A stretch of DNA of 64,000 nt from an uncultured Microbulbifer sp. (GCF_947498635.1 NZ_CANMKV010000018.1:1-64000), one strand, 5' to 3'. Numbered from the stretch's first letter, positions 49,447-58,470 are shown. Notes: generated by a model from the sequence alone, not told the origin. A program made the numbers and translations.

Positions 49447-50346
49447 GTGTCATCAATGGGAAAGCGCCACAGCCCCCTTCCAACCCTCTGCAGTGTTACA
49501 TTTCTTCTTGTTGTTAGTAGTGTTGAAGTGTCTGCAGATTTTGTCGGAACATTAAATCTCTATGCCAATGGCGGCAAACACTGGTTTAACAGTGATCGTT
49601 TAAATGGAACGCCTTTTTATGGGCTAACTCTTCAGGATACGACCGGTGGTGGCGGTGGCCTGGGATTCAATATGACCAACTATTGGGCGATGGAGGGCGT
49701 AGTAGATTACTTTGTGGTTGGGATAGAAGAAATTCCCGAAAAGGTCGAGGTATATAATTATCACCTGGACCTTCTTTATCAATTCGGTGGACAGTTTTGC
49801 GGAGATTTTTGCTGGCAACCCTATGTGGCCTTCGGGGTAGGGGAGATACGTATCAATTATGATGACGCGCCAAAAAAACATTATAAAGATGAGGATGGCA
49901 AGTATCGCTACGACTGTGAGTATAAATATCGGCACGACTATAAATATCCCGATGGCCACTACTACCCTAAGTATGTTTGCAATTGGCATGATCGCCAAAC
50001 CATGATCAATCTCGGCCTGGGAGTAAAGTACAGTCTCGGGCCCCGCTGGCAAGCCCGTGCAGATGTGCGTCTATTTCAAGGGGTAGATGAAGGGGGATTG
50101 GATGGCTTTGCTAGTGTTGCGATTGGTTATCAGTGGCTAGAGTATCCGGATTTTTGGTATGACGAAGATGCGGATAGTGTTATTGATGCCACCGATCAGT
50201 GTCCGCAGACACCGGTAGCGGTCGATGTTGGGCCCGATGGCTGCCCCATTGATTCAGATTTCGATGGCGTTCCCACTTATATTGATCAGTGTCCAAACAC
50301 GCCAATTGGTATCGCCGTCGATGAATACGGGTGTATACGCAGGTAA
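49447..50346 (+). CDS. OmpA-like beta-barrel protein with thrombospondin type 3 repeats, no OmpA C-domain
   Basis: A 299-residue exported protein. A signal peptide (about 1-30, ending VEVSA) leads an eight-stranded barrel-like region with alternating hydrophobic strands (GGGGGLGFNMTNYWAMEGVVDYF, LLYQFGGQF, INLGLGVKYSLG, FASVAIGYQW, read as separate strands). An unusual Tyr/Lys/Asp/His-rich loop lies at about 138-178. Two TSP3 calcium-type repeats (DEDADSVIDATDQCP, DSDFDGVPTYIDQCP) end the protein, where an OmpA peptidoglycan-binding domain would normally follow. GTG at 49447 has AAGGA six bases upstream. It is divergent from the ART-like gene. Confidence 0.75.
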   Translation: MSSMGKRHSPLPTLCSVTFLLVVSSVEVSADFVGTLNLYANGGKHWFNSDRLNGTPFYGLTLQDTTGGGGGLGFNMTNYWAMEGVVDYFVVGIEEIPEKVEVYNYHLDLLYQFGGQFCGDFCWQPYVAFGVGEIRINYDDAPKKHYKDEDGKYRYDCEYKYRHDYKYPDGHYYPKYVCNWHDRQTMINLGLGVKYSLGPRWQARADVRLFQGVDEGGLDGFASVAIGYQWLEYPDFWYDEDADSVIDATDQCPQTPVAVDVGPDGCPIDSDFDGVPTYIDQCPNTPIGIAVDEYGCIRR

Positions 50347-50361
50347 TTTGTGAGCTGTATA

Positions 50362-50378
50362 GGCGCTCTAAGAGCGCC
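50362..50378. terminator. Hairpin between OmpA-like and ABC-F genes
   Basis: GGCGCTC and GAGCGCC form a 7-base stem with a 3-base loop 16 bases after the OmpA-like stop. No T-run follows; it may be a weak terminator for the converging genes. Confidence 0.4.
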
Positions 50379-50434
50379 GCTTCGCCGGGCGGGAAAGGGC
50401 CTGTAGAAACGGCAAGGGCCGACAACGGTTAAAA

Positions 50435-52351
50435 TTACTCTCCGCGCAGTTGCTCCAATTGTTCGGAAATCTCCAACCACTCCATTTCCAAAAGGTCGAG
50501 AATTTCACGCTGCTCGGACTGTTCTTTATTGAGACGTTCAATCTCTTCTTGTTGGCCTCCGCTATAGAGTTGTTCGTCAGCAAGTTTGTTCTGGACCTGT
50601 TGAAGTCTTTCTTCAGCTGCAGTTATTTTGCGCTCGATATTTTTTAACTTATTTGTTAAAGGTTTTAACTGATCACGCAGTGCGGCTGCGGCGCGGCGCT
50701 GAGCTTTTTTATCCTCGGTGGGTTTTCCCGGGTTCTCACCGACGTCCACCGACTTCTCTTCGCGACGTTTCTCGCGATTAAAACCCAGCAGCCATTGCTT
50801 GTAGTCGTTGAGATCACCGCTATAGGGTTCGGCGCGGCCGTTGGCGACGAGAATAAATTCATCGGCGGTGTTGGCGAGTAGGTGGCGATCATGGGATACC
50901 AAAATGACAGCGCCGGGAAACTCTGCCAGTGCCATGGTCAGGGCGTGACGCATTTCCAGATCGAGGTGGTTGGTGGGTTCATCAAGCAGTAACAGATTGG
51001 GTTTCTGCCAGGCCAGAATGGCCAAGGCTAGTCGCGCCTTCTCCCCTCCGGAAAAGCCTGCCACCGTTTCAAACACTCGGTCCCCGATAAAGCCATAGCC
51101 GCCGAGAAAATCGCGCAGAGATTGCTCACTGGCCTCGGGGCTCAACCGCTGCAGGTGCAGCATAGGGGAGGCTTTTCCGTCGAGGGCCTCCAGCTGGTGC
51201 TGGGCAAAATACCCGATTGCCAGATGCTCACCGCACAGACGTTCGCCGCCTAAGGGCTCAAGCTCGCCGGCGAGCGTTTTGATCAGTGACGACTTACCAG
51301 CGCCGTTGGGACCGAGCAGGCCGATACGACGACCGGGTTGAATACCCAACTGTACTTTCTTTACAACCACTTTCTCGGCATAGCCGATATCGGCTTCGCG
51401 CAGGTCGATCAGCGGGTTGGACGTTTTCTCAGCAGATGGCAGAGTGAAGTGAAAGGGTGAGTCCACATGGGCCGGGGCGATCTGGGCCATGCGGTCTAGT
51501 GCTTTCAAACGGCTTTGAGCCTGCTTCGCCTTGCTGGCTTTGGCGCGGAAGCGTCGCACAAAATCCTCCATGTGCGAGCGCTCAACTTGTTGCTTCTCGT
51601 ATTGTATTTGCTGCTGTGCCAGGCGCTCGGCGCGGGTGCGCTCGAAGGCGCTGTAATTGCCACTGTAGAGTACAAGCTTTTGTTGCTCAAAACTGACAAT
51701 ACCGTCGACCACCGCATCGAGAAAATCACGGTCGTGGGAAATAATTAACAAGGTGCCGGGAAAGCGTTGCAGCCATTGCTCCAGCCACAGGGTGGCATCG
51801 AGATCCAAGTGGTTAGTGGGCTCGTCTAAGAGCATCAGGTCAGCGGGACACATTAGCGCCCGGGCGAGATTGAGGCGTATGCGCCAGCCCCCGGAAAAAC
51901 TACGCACTGGGCGCTGTTGCTCGGCATGGGAGAAACCGAGCCCATCGAGGAGCTGTGCTGCGCGCGCAGGCCCGCTGTAGCCATCGATATTCGCCATACG
52001 CTCGTGCAGCTCAGCAAGCTTGTGCCCATCAGACTCGCCACTGCTCTCCGCCTGTGCCAGTTGCTCTTGCAGCTGGCGCAGTTCTCGATCGCCATCGAGC
52101 ACGTAATCGAGGGCCGACTGCTCGCTGGCTTCGACCTCCTGGGCCATATGGGCAATCCGCCAACCACTGGGTATATCCACCTGCCCGGCGTCGCTCTCAA
52201 GTTGGCCGAGCAGCAGCTTGAAAAGTGTTGACTTGCCGCAGCCATTCGCGCCGATGATTCCCACTTTATGGCCGGGGAAGATACGGCAGTCCGCACCATT
52301 TAATAGGTCGCGTTCACCCCGATGCAGGGAGACACCTTGCAAATTGATCAC
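50435..52351 (-). CDS. ABC-F family ATPase (YheS-like)
   Basis: Soluble translation-associated ATPase with two ABC domains and no membrane part. Domain 1 has GANGCGKST and SGGWRIRLNLARAL with LLDEPTNHLD; domain 2 has GPNGAGKSS, SGGEKARLALA and a second LLDEPTNHLD. The linker (about 240-290) is highly charged. A C-terminal coiled-coil (about 560-638) fits the YheS/Uup group. At 638 residues it resembles YheS in length and N-terminus. It acts on ribosomes by family analogy. It is divergent from the TIGR02444 gene. Confidence 0.93.
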   Translation of the reverse strand: MINLQGVSLHRGERDLLNGADCRIFPGHKVGIIGANGCGKSTLFKLLLGQLESDAGQVDIPSGWRIAHMAQEVEASEQSALDYVLDGDRELRQLQEQLAQAESSGESDGHKLAELHERMANIDGYSGPARAAQLLDGLGFSHAEQQRPVRSFSGGWRIRLNLARALMCPADLMLLDEPTNHLDLDATLWLEQWLQRFPGTLLIISHDRDFLDAVVDGIVSFEQQKLVLYSGNYSAFERTRAERLAQQQIQYEKQQVERSHMEDFVRRFRAKASKAKQAQSRLKALDRMAQIAPAHVDSPFHFTLPSAEKTSNPLIDLREADIGYAEKVVVKKVQLGIQPGRRIGLLGPNGAGKSSLIKTLAGELEPLGGERLCGEHLAIGYFAQHQLEALDGKASPMLHLQRLSPEASEQSLRDFLGGYGFIGDRVFETVAGFSGGEKARLALAILAWQKPNLLLLDEPTNHLDLEMRHALTMALAEFPGAVILVSHDRHLLANTADEFILVANGRAEPYSGDLNDYKQWLLGFNREKRREEKSVDVGENPGKPTEDKKAQRRAAAALRDQLKPLTNKLKNIERKITAAEERLQQVQNKLADEQLYSGGQQEEIERLNKEQSEQREILDLLEMEWLEISEQLEQLRGE

Positions 52352-52459
52352 TGGAAAAACCTCTTATGAACAGGCCGATGAGTGCTAGGCTATTCGACGT
52401 ATTTGAACGCAATGGCCGTCGCTGTAACGCGCCGATCCGCAAAAGGTCTGGATTCTAAC

Positions 52460-52960
52460 GTGACAGATAAAGCACCTCCATCCTCTTCCCAGGAAAACCC
52501 GCTGTGGCAATTCAGTTTGGACTTCTATCGGCATGAAGGGGTCGAGGCCTTCCTGCTCGGCTGCCAGGACGAAAAGGGGGCCGATGTGTGCCTAATGCTA
52601 TGGGCCAGTTACGCCACCGTGTGCGGCCATCAGTTGAGCGAAGAGGGCTGGAGGGTGGCCGATCGCGGTCTGGCACCGCGCAGGCGTATGATTATCACTG
52701 TGCGTCATCTGCGTCGCCTGATGGGGCGGTTGCGCCCACATACTTTGCGGGTGTATGAAATGTGTAAGCGCTACGAGCTGAATCTGGAGCGCTTGCAGTT
52801 GGCGGCGCTGTGGAAAATCTGTATGGAGGAGTGGCCGGGGGACCGACCGGCCCTGCAGCTTGCGGGCCAGCAGTATGGATTGTTACAAAAAGAGCTGGGC
52901 CATTGGGCACACCTGATCGAGGGTTTTATGGCCTCGGCTGAAAACCCCGATGCGGTTTAA
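52460..52960 (+). CDS. TIGR02444 family protein
   Basis: A 166-residue protein of unknown function that matches the TIGR02444 family by NPLWQFSLDFYRHEGVEAFLLGCQDEKGADV (read in parts) near the N-terminus and the downstream helix-rich region. The start is uncertain: a GTG at 52460 gives the family's length, while an ATG at 52412 is in frame without a better ribosome site. In Pseudomonas this family sits between an ABC-F gene and algP, exactly as here. Confidence 0.8.
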   Translation: MTDKAPPSSSQENPLWQFSLDFYRHEGVEAFLLGCQDEKGADVCLMLWASYATVCGHQLSEEGWRVADRGLAPRRRMIITVRHLRRLMGRLRPHTLRVYEMCKRYELNLERLQLAALWKICMEEWPGDRPALQLAGQQYGLLQKELGHWAHLIEGFMASAENPDAV

Positions 52961-53160
52961 GTGCGGGTACAAATAATTCACGGTCAGGGCTTGGGGCGAA
53001 AGTAAAGATTGTTTTAGTGCAGGTTGCGCTTAATACTCTGCTGAGCGGGTAAGCGGCAATAAGATTCCTGGGCGGGTTAGTTTTCCCTTCCGTCTTTTTC
53101 GTCTCTCGTCACGTTGTGGAGAGAATTCTGACCGGGCGATAGTGTTTTTGAAATAAAAGA

Positions 53161-53191
53161 GCGCAGGTCGGTTGAATATGCCGACCTGCGC
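53161..53191 (-). terminator. Intrinsic terminator of the AlgP-like gene
   Basis: GCGCAGGTCGG and CCGACCTGCGC form a perfect 11-base stem with a 9-base loop. Read on the minus strand it is followed by TCTTTTATTT, about 60 bases after the stop of the AlgP-like gene. Confidence 0.75.
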
Positions 53192-53252
53192 CCCTCTTTT
53201 AAACGGCGTTCACCGACCTGGCAACATTGGGTGCCGGCTGGAGACGTAGCGC

Positions 53253-54164
53253 CTAGTCTCCACGGTGCCTCTCTGTGGAAAACAGGCTGTTGGCCGGTGT
53301 GGCCGGGGTAATGGTGGGTGCCTGATCAAGGGGCTTTTGTTGTTCGTCGGAAGCCTGGTCCGTTGTTTCTACTGAAGGCTGGGCCTGGATGACAGTTTCA
53401 CTGGGCTCAGCCTGCTTGGATTTTTCCTCTTGTGAGCTTGGCGCCTGGGCGTTTGCCTGCTCAGGTTTAATGGTTTGCAAAGGTTTTTCAGGTGTTTTTG
53501 TGGCGGCCTGCTTAGCGGCGGGTTTTGTCTCTTTTTGTGTTTTCGCGGGTGCCGCTTTTGCAGAGGTCTTTTCTGCTGCTTTGACAGCCGTTTTCTTCGG
53601 GGCCTTAGTGGCGCTGACCTTTTTCTTAACGACCTTCTTCTCTGTGGTTTTTTCGGCCGTAGGTTTTTTTGTGGACTTTGTAGCAGCTGCCTTTAGGGAT
53701 TTGCCACTACTTTTTGTTGTGGCTTTTTTGGGCGCAGAGACTTTTCTCGCTTTAGGTTGAGCTTTGAGCAGCGCCTTCTCCGCTTTGGCTGCAGTCTTGC
53801 GAATAGACTCCGCAGCTTTCAATTCGGCTTTAGCCTTGGCCTGTATGTATTTCGCATCGGCGAGAAGCTGCTTGGCTTGTTGGAGTGCTTCGCTAAATTT
53901 TGCAACGTTGCTTTTGGCTGTCTCCACACGCTTTTGGTTTGCAGCGGTCTTGGTAATTTTGGCTTTTGCGTGGGCCTCACTCAGTTTGGCTTTGGCCTTG
54001 GTCTGCTTGTCTTTTGCCGAGGTCAGGGTTTTTTCGGCTTTGAGTACCGCTTTGCCGGCATCGGCGACTTTCTTATTGCGGGCTTTGTCTAATTTTGCGG
54101 TGAGTTTGGAAATTTGTGCTTCCAGCTCTGCGACCAGATTGACAGCTTTTTGTTTGGCAGCCAT
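53253..54164 (-). CDS. AlgP-like (histone H1-like) Lys/Ala-rich protein
   Basis: A 303-residue protein. The N-terminal half (1-135) is a long charged coiled coil (LVAELEAQISKLTAKLDKARNK). The middle (about 140-225) is a Lys/Ala/Thr/Pro-rich, KAAP-like disordered tail similar to histone H1 and Pseudomonas AlgP/AlgR3. The last 75 residues switch to a Gln/Glu/Pro-rich acidic segment. AlgP is a regulator of alginate genes and binds DNA. Position beside an FKBP gene and rsd/algQ supports the assignment. The low-complexity part makes homology weak. Confidence 0.75.
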   Translation of the reverse strand: MAAKQKAVNLVAELEAQISKLTAKLDKARNKKVADAGKAVLKAEKTLTSAKDKQTKAKAKLSEAHAKAKITKTAANQKRVETAKSNVAKFSEALQQAKQLLADAKYIQAKAKAELKAAESIRKTAAKAEKALLKAQPKARKVSAPKKATTKSSGKSLKAAATKSTKKPTAEKTTEKKVVKKKVSATKAPKKTAVKAAEKTSAKAAPAKTQKETKPAAKQAATKTPEKPLQTIKPEQANAQAPSSQEEKSKQAEPSETVIQAQPSVETTDQASDEQQKPLDQAPTITPATPANSLFSTERHRGD

Positions 54165-54612
54165 GAGTAAATGTCCTGACGTTTATTATCGATTGGCACT
54201 TCCGGGCGGTGCGCTTATCTTCCTTAAATACGATGGATACCGTTCTAACTAGAGATCTGCGCACTGTCCCAAACTGAAAAGCACCTCAAACAGTCTGAAA
54301 CAATAACCGGTTACTGGCCGATAATAGCGCTGTTTTTATAAAAAATGTATGCCGTGAACAGCGAAAAAAGCACTGGCTGCGTATTTTTTACAGTGTGACA
54401 GGAACCTGCATGGGGAATGTGGTGTCCTGCACAGTGTGCGCGTCACCAGTATGCACTTGGAGTCGCCTTAGGTTAGACTTGAGCGCACTAGCGGAAACCC
54501 TGCACCTAGGTGGCTTAGGGCCTATACAGAGCTGCTTGAGATACCGCTGATGGCGTTGGACCAAGGTCAAGCGCGAATCTATAAACGCAATACGGACAAA
54601 GAGACAACACCC
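54165..54612. other. Divergent promoter region between AlgP-like and FKBP genes
   Basis: About 450 bases without a convincing gene. It contains the AlgP-like upstream region and, at its right end, a sigma-70 promoter for the FKBP gene. No RNA gene is recognised. Confidence 0.5.
54556..54585 (+). promoter_or_regulatory. Sigma-70 promoter for the FKBP gene
   Basis: TTGGAC at 54556-54561 and TATAAA at 54580-54585 are separated by 18 bases; the ATG is 27 bases further on. Confidence 0.6.
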
Positions 54613-55401
54613 ATGAATAAATACCCTTTGGCTGCAGCAATTGCCCTCGGCCTGGCGCTGACCGGCTGTAACGAACAGGGACAGAAGCAAGAAAAAGAAG
54701 TTGCTCTGGACACTCAAGAGAAGAAGGTCAGCTATATCATTGCCGAAGATATGGCCAAGCGCCTTCAGGCTCAGGATGTAAAGCTGGACCCTAAAGTGGT
54801 CATGATGGCACTGAATGATGTTTCTAGTGGCCGCGAAACTCGCTTGTCCGAAGAAGAGAAGCAGCAGACTATTACCGCTTTCCAGGAGCAGATGCAGAAG
54901 AAGCAGCAGGAAATGCTGGCCGAGCAGGAGAAAGAATTTAAAGAGAGCGCCGATAAAAATCTGCAGGAAGGTAAGACGTTCCTCGAAGAAAATGCTAAAA
55001 AGGACGGTGTGATCACCACCGATTCTGGCCTGCAGTACAAAGTGATTAAAGAAGGTTCCGGCAGCAAGCCGAGTGACAGCAGCACCGTTGAGGTGGACTA
55101 CAAGGGTACTTTGATCAATGGTGAGGAGTTTGATAGCTCTTACGCGCGTGGCGAGCCGGTCCAGTTCCCGGTCAACGGCGTTATCAAAGGTTGGACTGAG
55201 GCTTTGCAGCTGATGAAAGAAGGCTCCAAGTGGGAACTTTATATTCCCTCTGAGCTGGCTTATGGACCCGGTGGTGCAGGCGGCAAGATTGGCCCCAATG
55301 CCACCCTGATTTTTGAGGTGGAGCTGCATAAAGCCAATGTCGCTGGCGAAGCAGGCACCGAGAAAAAAGAAGAAAAGAAAGAAGAAGCCAAATCTGAATA
55401 A
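54613..55401 (+). CDS. FKBP-type peptidyl-prolyl isomerase lipoprotein (FkpA/Mip-like)
   Basis: Periplasmic proline isomerase and chaperone, 262 residues. The lipobox LALTGC gives Cys18 followed by Asn, consistent with outer-membrane sorting. An N-terminal dimerisation helix (FKBP_N, about 60-150) with long Gln/Lys-rich helices is followed by the FKBP domain ([36 protein letters not shown]). A charged Glu/Lys tail ends the protein. The ATG at 54613 starts the signal; upstream in-frame codons overlap the promoter. Confidence 0.94.
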   Translation: MNKYPLAAAIALGLALTGCNEQGQKQEKEVALDTQEKKVSYIIAEDMAKRLQAQDVKLDPKVVMMALNDVSSGRETRLSEEEKQQTITAFQEQMQKKQQEMLAEQEKEFKESADKNLQEGKTFLEENAKKDGVITTDSGLQYKVIKEGSGSKPSDSSTVEVDYKGTLINGEEFDSSYARGEPVQFPVNGVIKGWTEALQLMKEGSKWELYIPSELAYGPGGAGGKIGPNATLIFEVELHKANVAGEAGTEKKEEKKEEAKSE

Positions 55402-55423
55402 TCTGACTTTTCAGACTTTGCTG

Positions 55424-55456
55424 AAAAAAAGGGCGCCTGTAGGGCGCCCTTTTTTA
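55424..55456 (+). terminator. Intrinsic terminator after the FKBP gene
   Basis: An A-run, GGGCGCC, a short loop, GGCGCCC and six T. A strong terminator 25 bases after the stop; the symmetry means it could also act on leftward transcription from rsd. Confidence 0.92.
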
Positions 55457-55635
55457 TTTTGCAGCTACATGAATTCGCGGGTTAATTATTGAATTAAATC
55501 ATTTTTGATTATTAACCGGGCCATAAAATGGCTGAACACTCACCATAATTTATGGCTACTCACTACCGCAAAGAGACGAGGGGCTAGGTCTGCTAGTCAG
55601 GCAAAACTAGTAGAAACGGATTGGGCCTATCTAAG

Positions 55636-56097
55636 CTAAACCGTTTTGTGTGCGGTGTGTAACAGAGCGATCATTGAATCTTCGGAGCTAAAGCGGGTTT
55701 CCAGTGCCTCTCCCAATTCGGAGAGATCCGGCGCCAGGCTGGATAGATCATCCGTTTCCAGATATTTATCGTTGAAGTCTACGGCGATGTCCGTGGTTGT
55801 ATCAATATCCCGGTAGAGTTCACAGGCTTTTTGCAGACCGGATTTATCATCAAAGGCTTGGCCTTCGCGCATAAGCTGCTCATACACCTCAAAGTGACCG
55901 GCGGACACATAGTCCACCAGCAGCTGGCACAACTGGCGCACCCGGTCTTCGGTCTCGGGGTCATCTTCACTAAATTCTTTTTTTTCGGAAAGGTGGTAGA
56001 AGCTCACCAGCAGGTTTTGTCGCGATTGAAGCCAGCGGTCAATAATCTCGCTGACACCACCCCAGCGCTCACGCGCCGACTTACAATTTTCCAGCAT
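55636..56097 (-). CDS. rsd: Sigma factor 70 regulator Rsd/AlgQ
   Basis: Anti-sigma-70 protein. The N-terminal MLENCKSARERWGGVSEIIDRWL (read in parts) is AlgQ-like, and DYVSAGHFEVYEQL and GEALETRFSSEDSM match Rsd. It is 153 residues long. The start at 56097 follows AlgQ; an AAAGGA site is ten bases upstream, and a TTG six bases earlier in frame would place that site closer. Neighbouring FKBP and AlgP-like genes match the Pseudomonas algQ region. Confidence 0.9.
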   Translation of the reverse strand: MLENCKSARERWGGVSEIIDRWLQSRQNLLVSFYHLSEKKEFSEDDPETEDRVRQLCQLLVDYVSAGHFEVYEQLMREGQAFDDKSGLQKACELYRDIDTTTDIAVDFNDKYLETDDLSSLAPDLSELGEALETRFSSEDSMIALLHTAHKTV

Positions 56098-56265
56098 CGC
56101 CAAGATGTCCTTTTGTTACGGTTGCCACAGCGGCAGCGTATTGCCGATCTCGAAGGCCCTAAGGAAGATAGGAGATTCCCCCGCCTGCGGCAAGGAGGAG
56201 AGCGCATAGTACGCCAGAATACTGTGACTGACGTGGGAATTCCGCAGCCGGTGCTGACAGGCGCC

Positions 56266-56955
56266 TTAAGCCCCGATAATTAGTGGCAATATCAATGCAC
56301 TCAAGGCGCCACAAAGCCCCATGGCGAGGGCGGCGCAAGCGCCACAGAGAGCGCTTATTTCCAGTGCTCGCGCTGTGCCCACGGCGTGCGCATTGATACC
56401 GAGTACCACGCCGAGAATGCGGTCGTCGCGTATTCCCAGGCCGCGTAAAAGCGGCGGTCCTGCCAGCGCTCCGACCACACCGGTGAACACCACAATGCCG
56501 GCAGTCAGACTGAGTGCTGCATGGATCTTCTCGGCGAGTGCCAGTGCAATCGGTGTGGTAATGGATTTTCCACTGAGGGCGAGCAAAACAGATTCCCCGG
56601 CCCCCAATAGGAAGGCGATTACTACGGCTATCGCGGGCGCCAACAGGGCCCCCACCACAATGGTGACCAGCAGTGGCCAGCCGGCGCGGCGAATGATGGC
56701 CAGGTTTTGTTTTAATGGTATGGCCAGTGCCACCACGGCGGGGCCGAGCAGTGCGTAGAGGAGTGCGCTAGAACTCTGATAGTCCCGGTAGGGGATCTCC
56801 AGGGCATACAATATTGCGAATACCAGCAAGCTCGCCGTCACTATCGGGTGTAGCAGTACCGTGCCGCTGCGCCGATACAACAGGACACCGAGCCAGAACG
56901 CGATAATACTTAACGGCAGGGCAAACAGCGGGCTGTGTAGCAGGTCAACGATCAT
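56266..56955 (-). CDS. LrgB family membrane protein
   Basis: A 229-residue integral-membrane protein of the LrgB/CidB (YohK) family. The characteristic KSITTPIALALAE block lies near residue 138, followed by AGPPLLRGLGIRDDRILGVVLG and NAHAVGTARALE. The system is described as holin-like and, in some organisms, as a pyruvate transporter. The ATG at 56955 overlaps the end of the lrgA gene by 11 bases, so the two are translationally coupled. Confidence 0.9.
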   Translation of the reverse strand: MIVDLLHSPLFALPLSIIAFWLGVLLYRRSGTVLLHPIVTASLLVFAILYALEIPYRDYQSSSALLYALLGPAVVALAIPLKQNLAIIRRAGWPLLVTIVVGALLAPAIAVVIAFLLGAGESVLLALSGKSITTPIALALAEKIHAALSLTAGIVVFTGVVGALAGPPLLRGLGIRDDRILGVVLGINAHAVGTARALEISALCGACAALAMGLCGALSALILPLIIGA

Positions 56956-57334
56956 GTGCTGCCCCAGTTTTTCTGAGTAGCCGGCGCAGTAACAGTGCAC
57001 ACAGAGTGATACTGATCAGGGTGCCCACAGTAATCGCGGCGAGCAGTGCGAACCAATCGGACAGGGTGAGATTGCGCAGGAAGAAGACACCAGTGGCAGC
57101 AGGCAAAAACAGTAACGGCAACAAGAACAGCAGCTGCGAGCTGACTTTTGCCAAACCGCGGGGCACGCCGCCATAGATCATCAGGCCAACCAGTAGCAGT
57201 AGCATGCCCACTACGGAGCCTGGTATTGGCAGAGCGAGAACGTCAGTAATCAGGCTGCCGATACACTCGCAGGCAAGCAGGGTTGCGATACCGAGCAACC
57301 ATTGGATGACATTGCGCAAGATCGGCGTTTTCAT
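56945..57334 (-). CDS. CidA/LrgA family holin-like membrane protein
   Basis: A 129-residue protein with four membrane segments. LRNVIQWLLGIATLL, LPIPGSVVGMLLLLVGL and a C-terminal basic cluster LLRRLLRK identify the LrgA/CidA family. The start at 57334 (MKTPIL) lacks a clear ribosome site; a TTG four codons upstream is also in frame. It is the upstream partner of the LrgB gene. Confidence 0.88.
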   Translation of the reverse strand: MKTPILRNVIQWLLGIATLLACECIGSLITDVLALPIPGSVVGMLLLLVGLMIYGGVPRGLAKVSSQLLFLLPLLFLPAATGVFFLRNLTLSDWFALLAAITVGTLISITLCALLLRRLLRKTGAAHDR

Positions 57335-57376
57335 TGGGGAGGGCAACCTGCAGAGCCGCCGCTGGGTATCCAGTTT

Positions 57377-57871
57377 TTATCGGGCTTTACGGAATGCCTG
57401 CCAACCGCCAAATAAGATCAGCCCGGCAAAGCCAATGGCCGACCAACCGGGGATACTGAGCCCCATCATGGTCCATTGTACTTCGGCGCAATTCCCGTCA
57501 CCGGTGAGCAGCGCCTTGAGTACATCGGCCATGGGAAAGGCTTCCAGCATATAGCTGACGCTGGGGCCGCAAGCGGGCACCTGGCCCTCCGGCAAACTTT
57601 GCAGCCACAGCTGTCGCCCGGCAAAATAGAGCCCTCCCAGTGCCCAGATAGAAACCAACAGCCCGTAGACACGTCGACCAATGGTGGCGGGGTTGTGTAG
57701 GAAAGCAACCAGGGAGATGAGCCCAATACCGAGTAGCATCACCCGCTGAGTAATGCACAGCTTACAGGGCTCCAAGCCGCGAGCGTACTCCAGATAAAAG
57801 GCGGAGCCGAGCAGAAAAGCGACGATTAGAAAGACCAACAGAAAGGTTGTGCGCGGATTGGGTAAAGTCAT
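57377..57871 (-). CDS. dsbB: Disulfide bond formation protein DsbB
   Basis: Inner-membrane oxidase of DsbA using quinones. Four membrane helices; first redox pair CKLC (about residues 36-39), second pair in the large periplasmic loop as PACGPS and GDGNCAEV. At 164 residues it has canonical length, unlike the atypical DsbB-like protein at 35558-36103. Its ATG overlaps the acpH stop by four bases, so the two are coupled. Confidence 0.95.
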   Translation of the reverse strand: MTLPNPRTTFLLVFLIVAFLLGSAFYLEYARGLEPCKLCITQRVMLLGIGLISLVAFLHNPATIGRRVYGLLVSIWALGGLYFAGRQLWLQSLPEGQVPACGPSVSYMLEAFPMADVLKALLTGDGNCAEVQWTMMGLSIPGWSAIGFAGLILFGGWQAFRKAR

Positions 57872-58470
57872 GGTTTATCGGATCCTGAATAGTGCTGCCG
57901 AAACCGTAGGGCTTCGAGATTCAAGTCGGTTAATAATTTATTAAAGTTGTGTTCCAGATTTTCCCGCCCGCTACTGAGTTCAGGCAGTATCTCCTGTAGC
58001 GCAACCGGCCGGCGCAGGCGCTGCCCCACCCGCTCCAGGGTGAGGCCAATCACTCGCTCCTCGCGGTAACTCTGCAGCAATTTTATTTGCTCGGCGCGCG
58101 CCATAAATGCTTTCGCATGCGGCGGAATATACCGGCTGTGGCCGCGAAAGTCTCTCCAGCATTGCTCACAAAATTCTTCCAGGCTCAGCGGGTGCCACTT
58201 CTGCCAGTCTTGCGCCAATAGGTGGTCGAACCAGATATCCAGAGCGATACCGGCGTATCGGCGCCATGCTGGGTCCAACTGTGCCAGGGCATCGCGGTAG
58301 GCTGCATGGTTATCGGTGCTGGCATCGATGCGACGGTGCAGCTTGATACCCGCCTCGATCGTTGCCGGTCGCTCTCCCTTTAGCGGGCCTTTGACGAAGT
58401 CGCCCAGGAGCCCGCCCAGGCGCCAGCGGGCATCCGGGCCGGAGAGTAGCAGATGGGCGAGATAGTTCAT
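57868..58470 (-). CDS. acpH: Acyl carrier protein phosphodiesterase
   Basis: Removes the 4'-phosphopantetheine group from ACP. N-terminal MNYLAHLLLSGPDARWRLGGLLGDFVKG (read in parts) with HRRIDASTDNH is the HD-like metal-binding region of the AcpH family. It is 200 residues long. It precedes dsbB with a 4-base overlap and follows gshA by about 58 bases on the same strand. Confidence 0.93.
   Translation of the reverse strand: MNYLAHLLLSGPDARWRLGGLLGDFVKGPLKGERPATIEAGIKLHRRIDASTDNHAAYRDALAQLDPAWRRYAGIALDIWFDHLLAQDWQKWHPLSLEEFCEQCWRDFRGHSRYIPPHAKAFMARAEQIKLLQSYREERVIGLTLERVGQRLRRPVALQEILPELSSGRENLEHNFNKLLTDLNLEALRFRQHYSGSDKP

Noticed and set aside
53450..53760. Repetitive DNA inside the AlgP-like gene, considered as a tandem repeat or CRISPR
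   Set aside because: Repetition comes from Lys/Ala/Thr codons, without fixed unit length or spacers.
54388..55329. 313-codon minus-strand frame opposite the FKBP gene
   Set aside because: It is Leu/Phe-rich because it is the reverse of a Lys/Glu-rich coding sequence; it also crosses the promoter.
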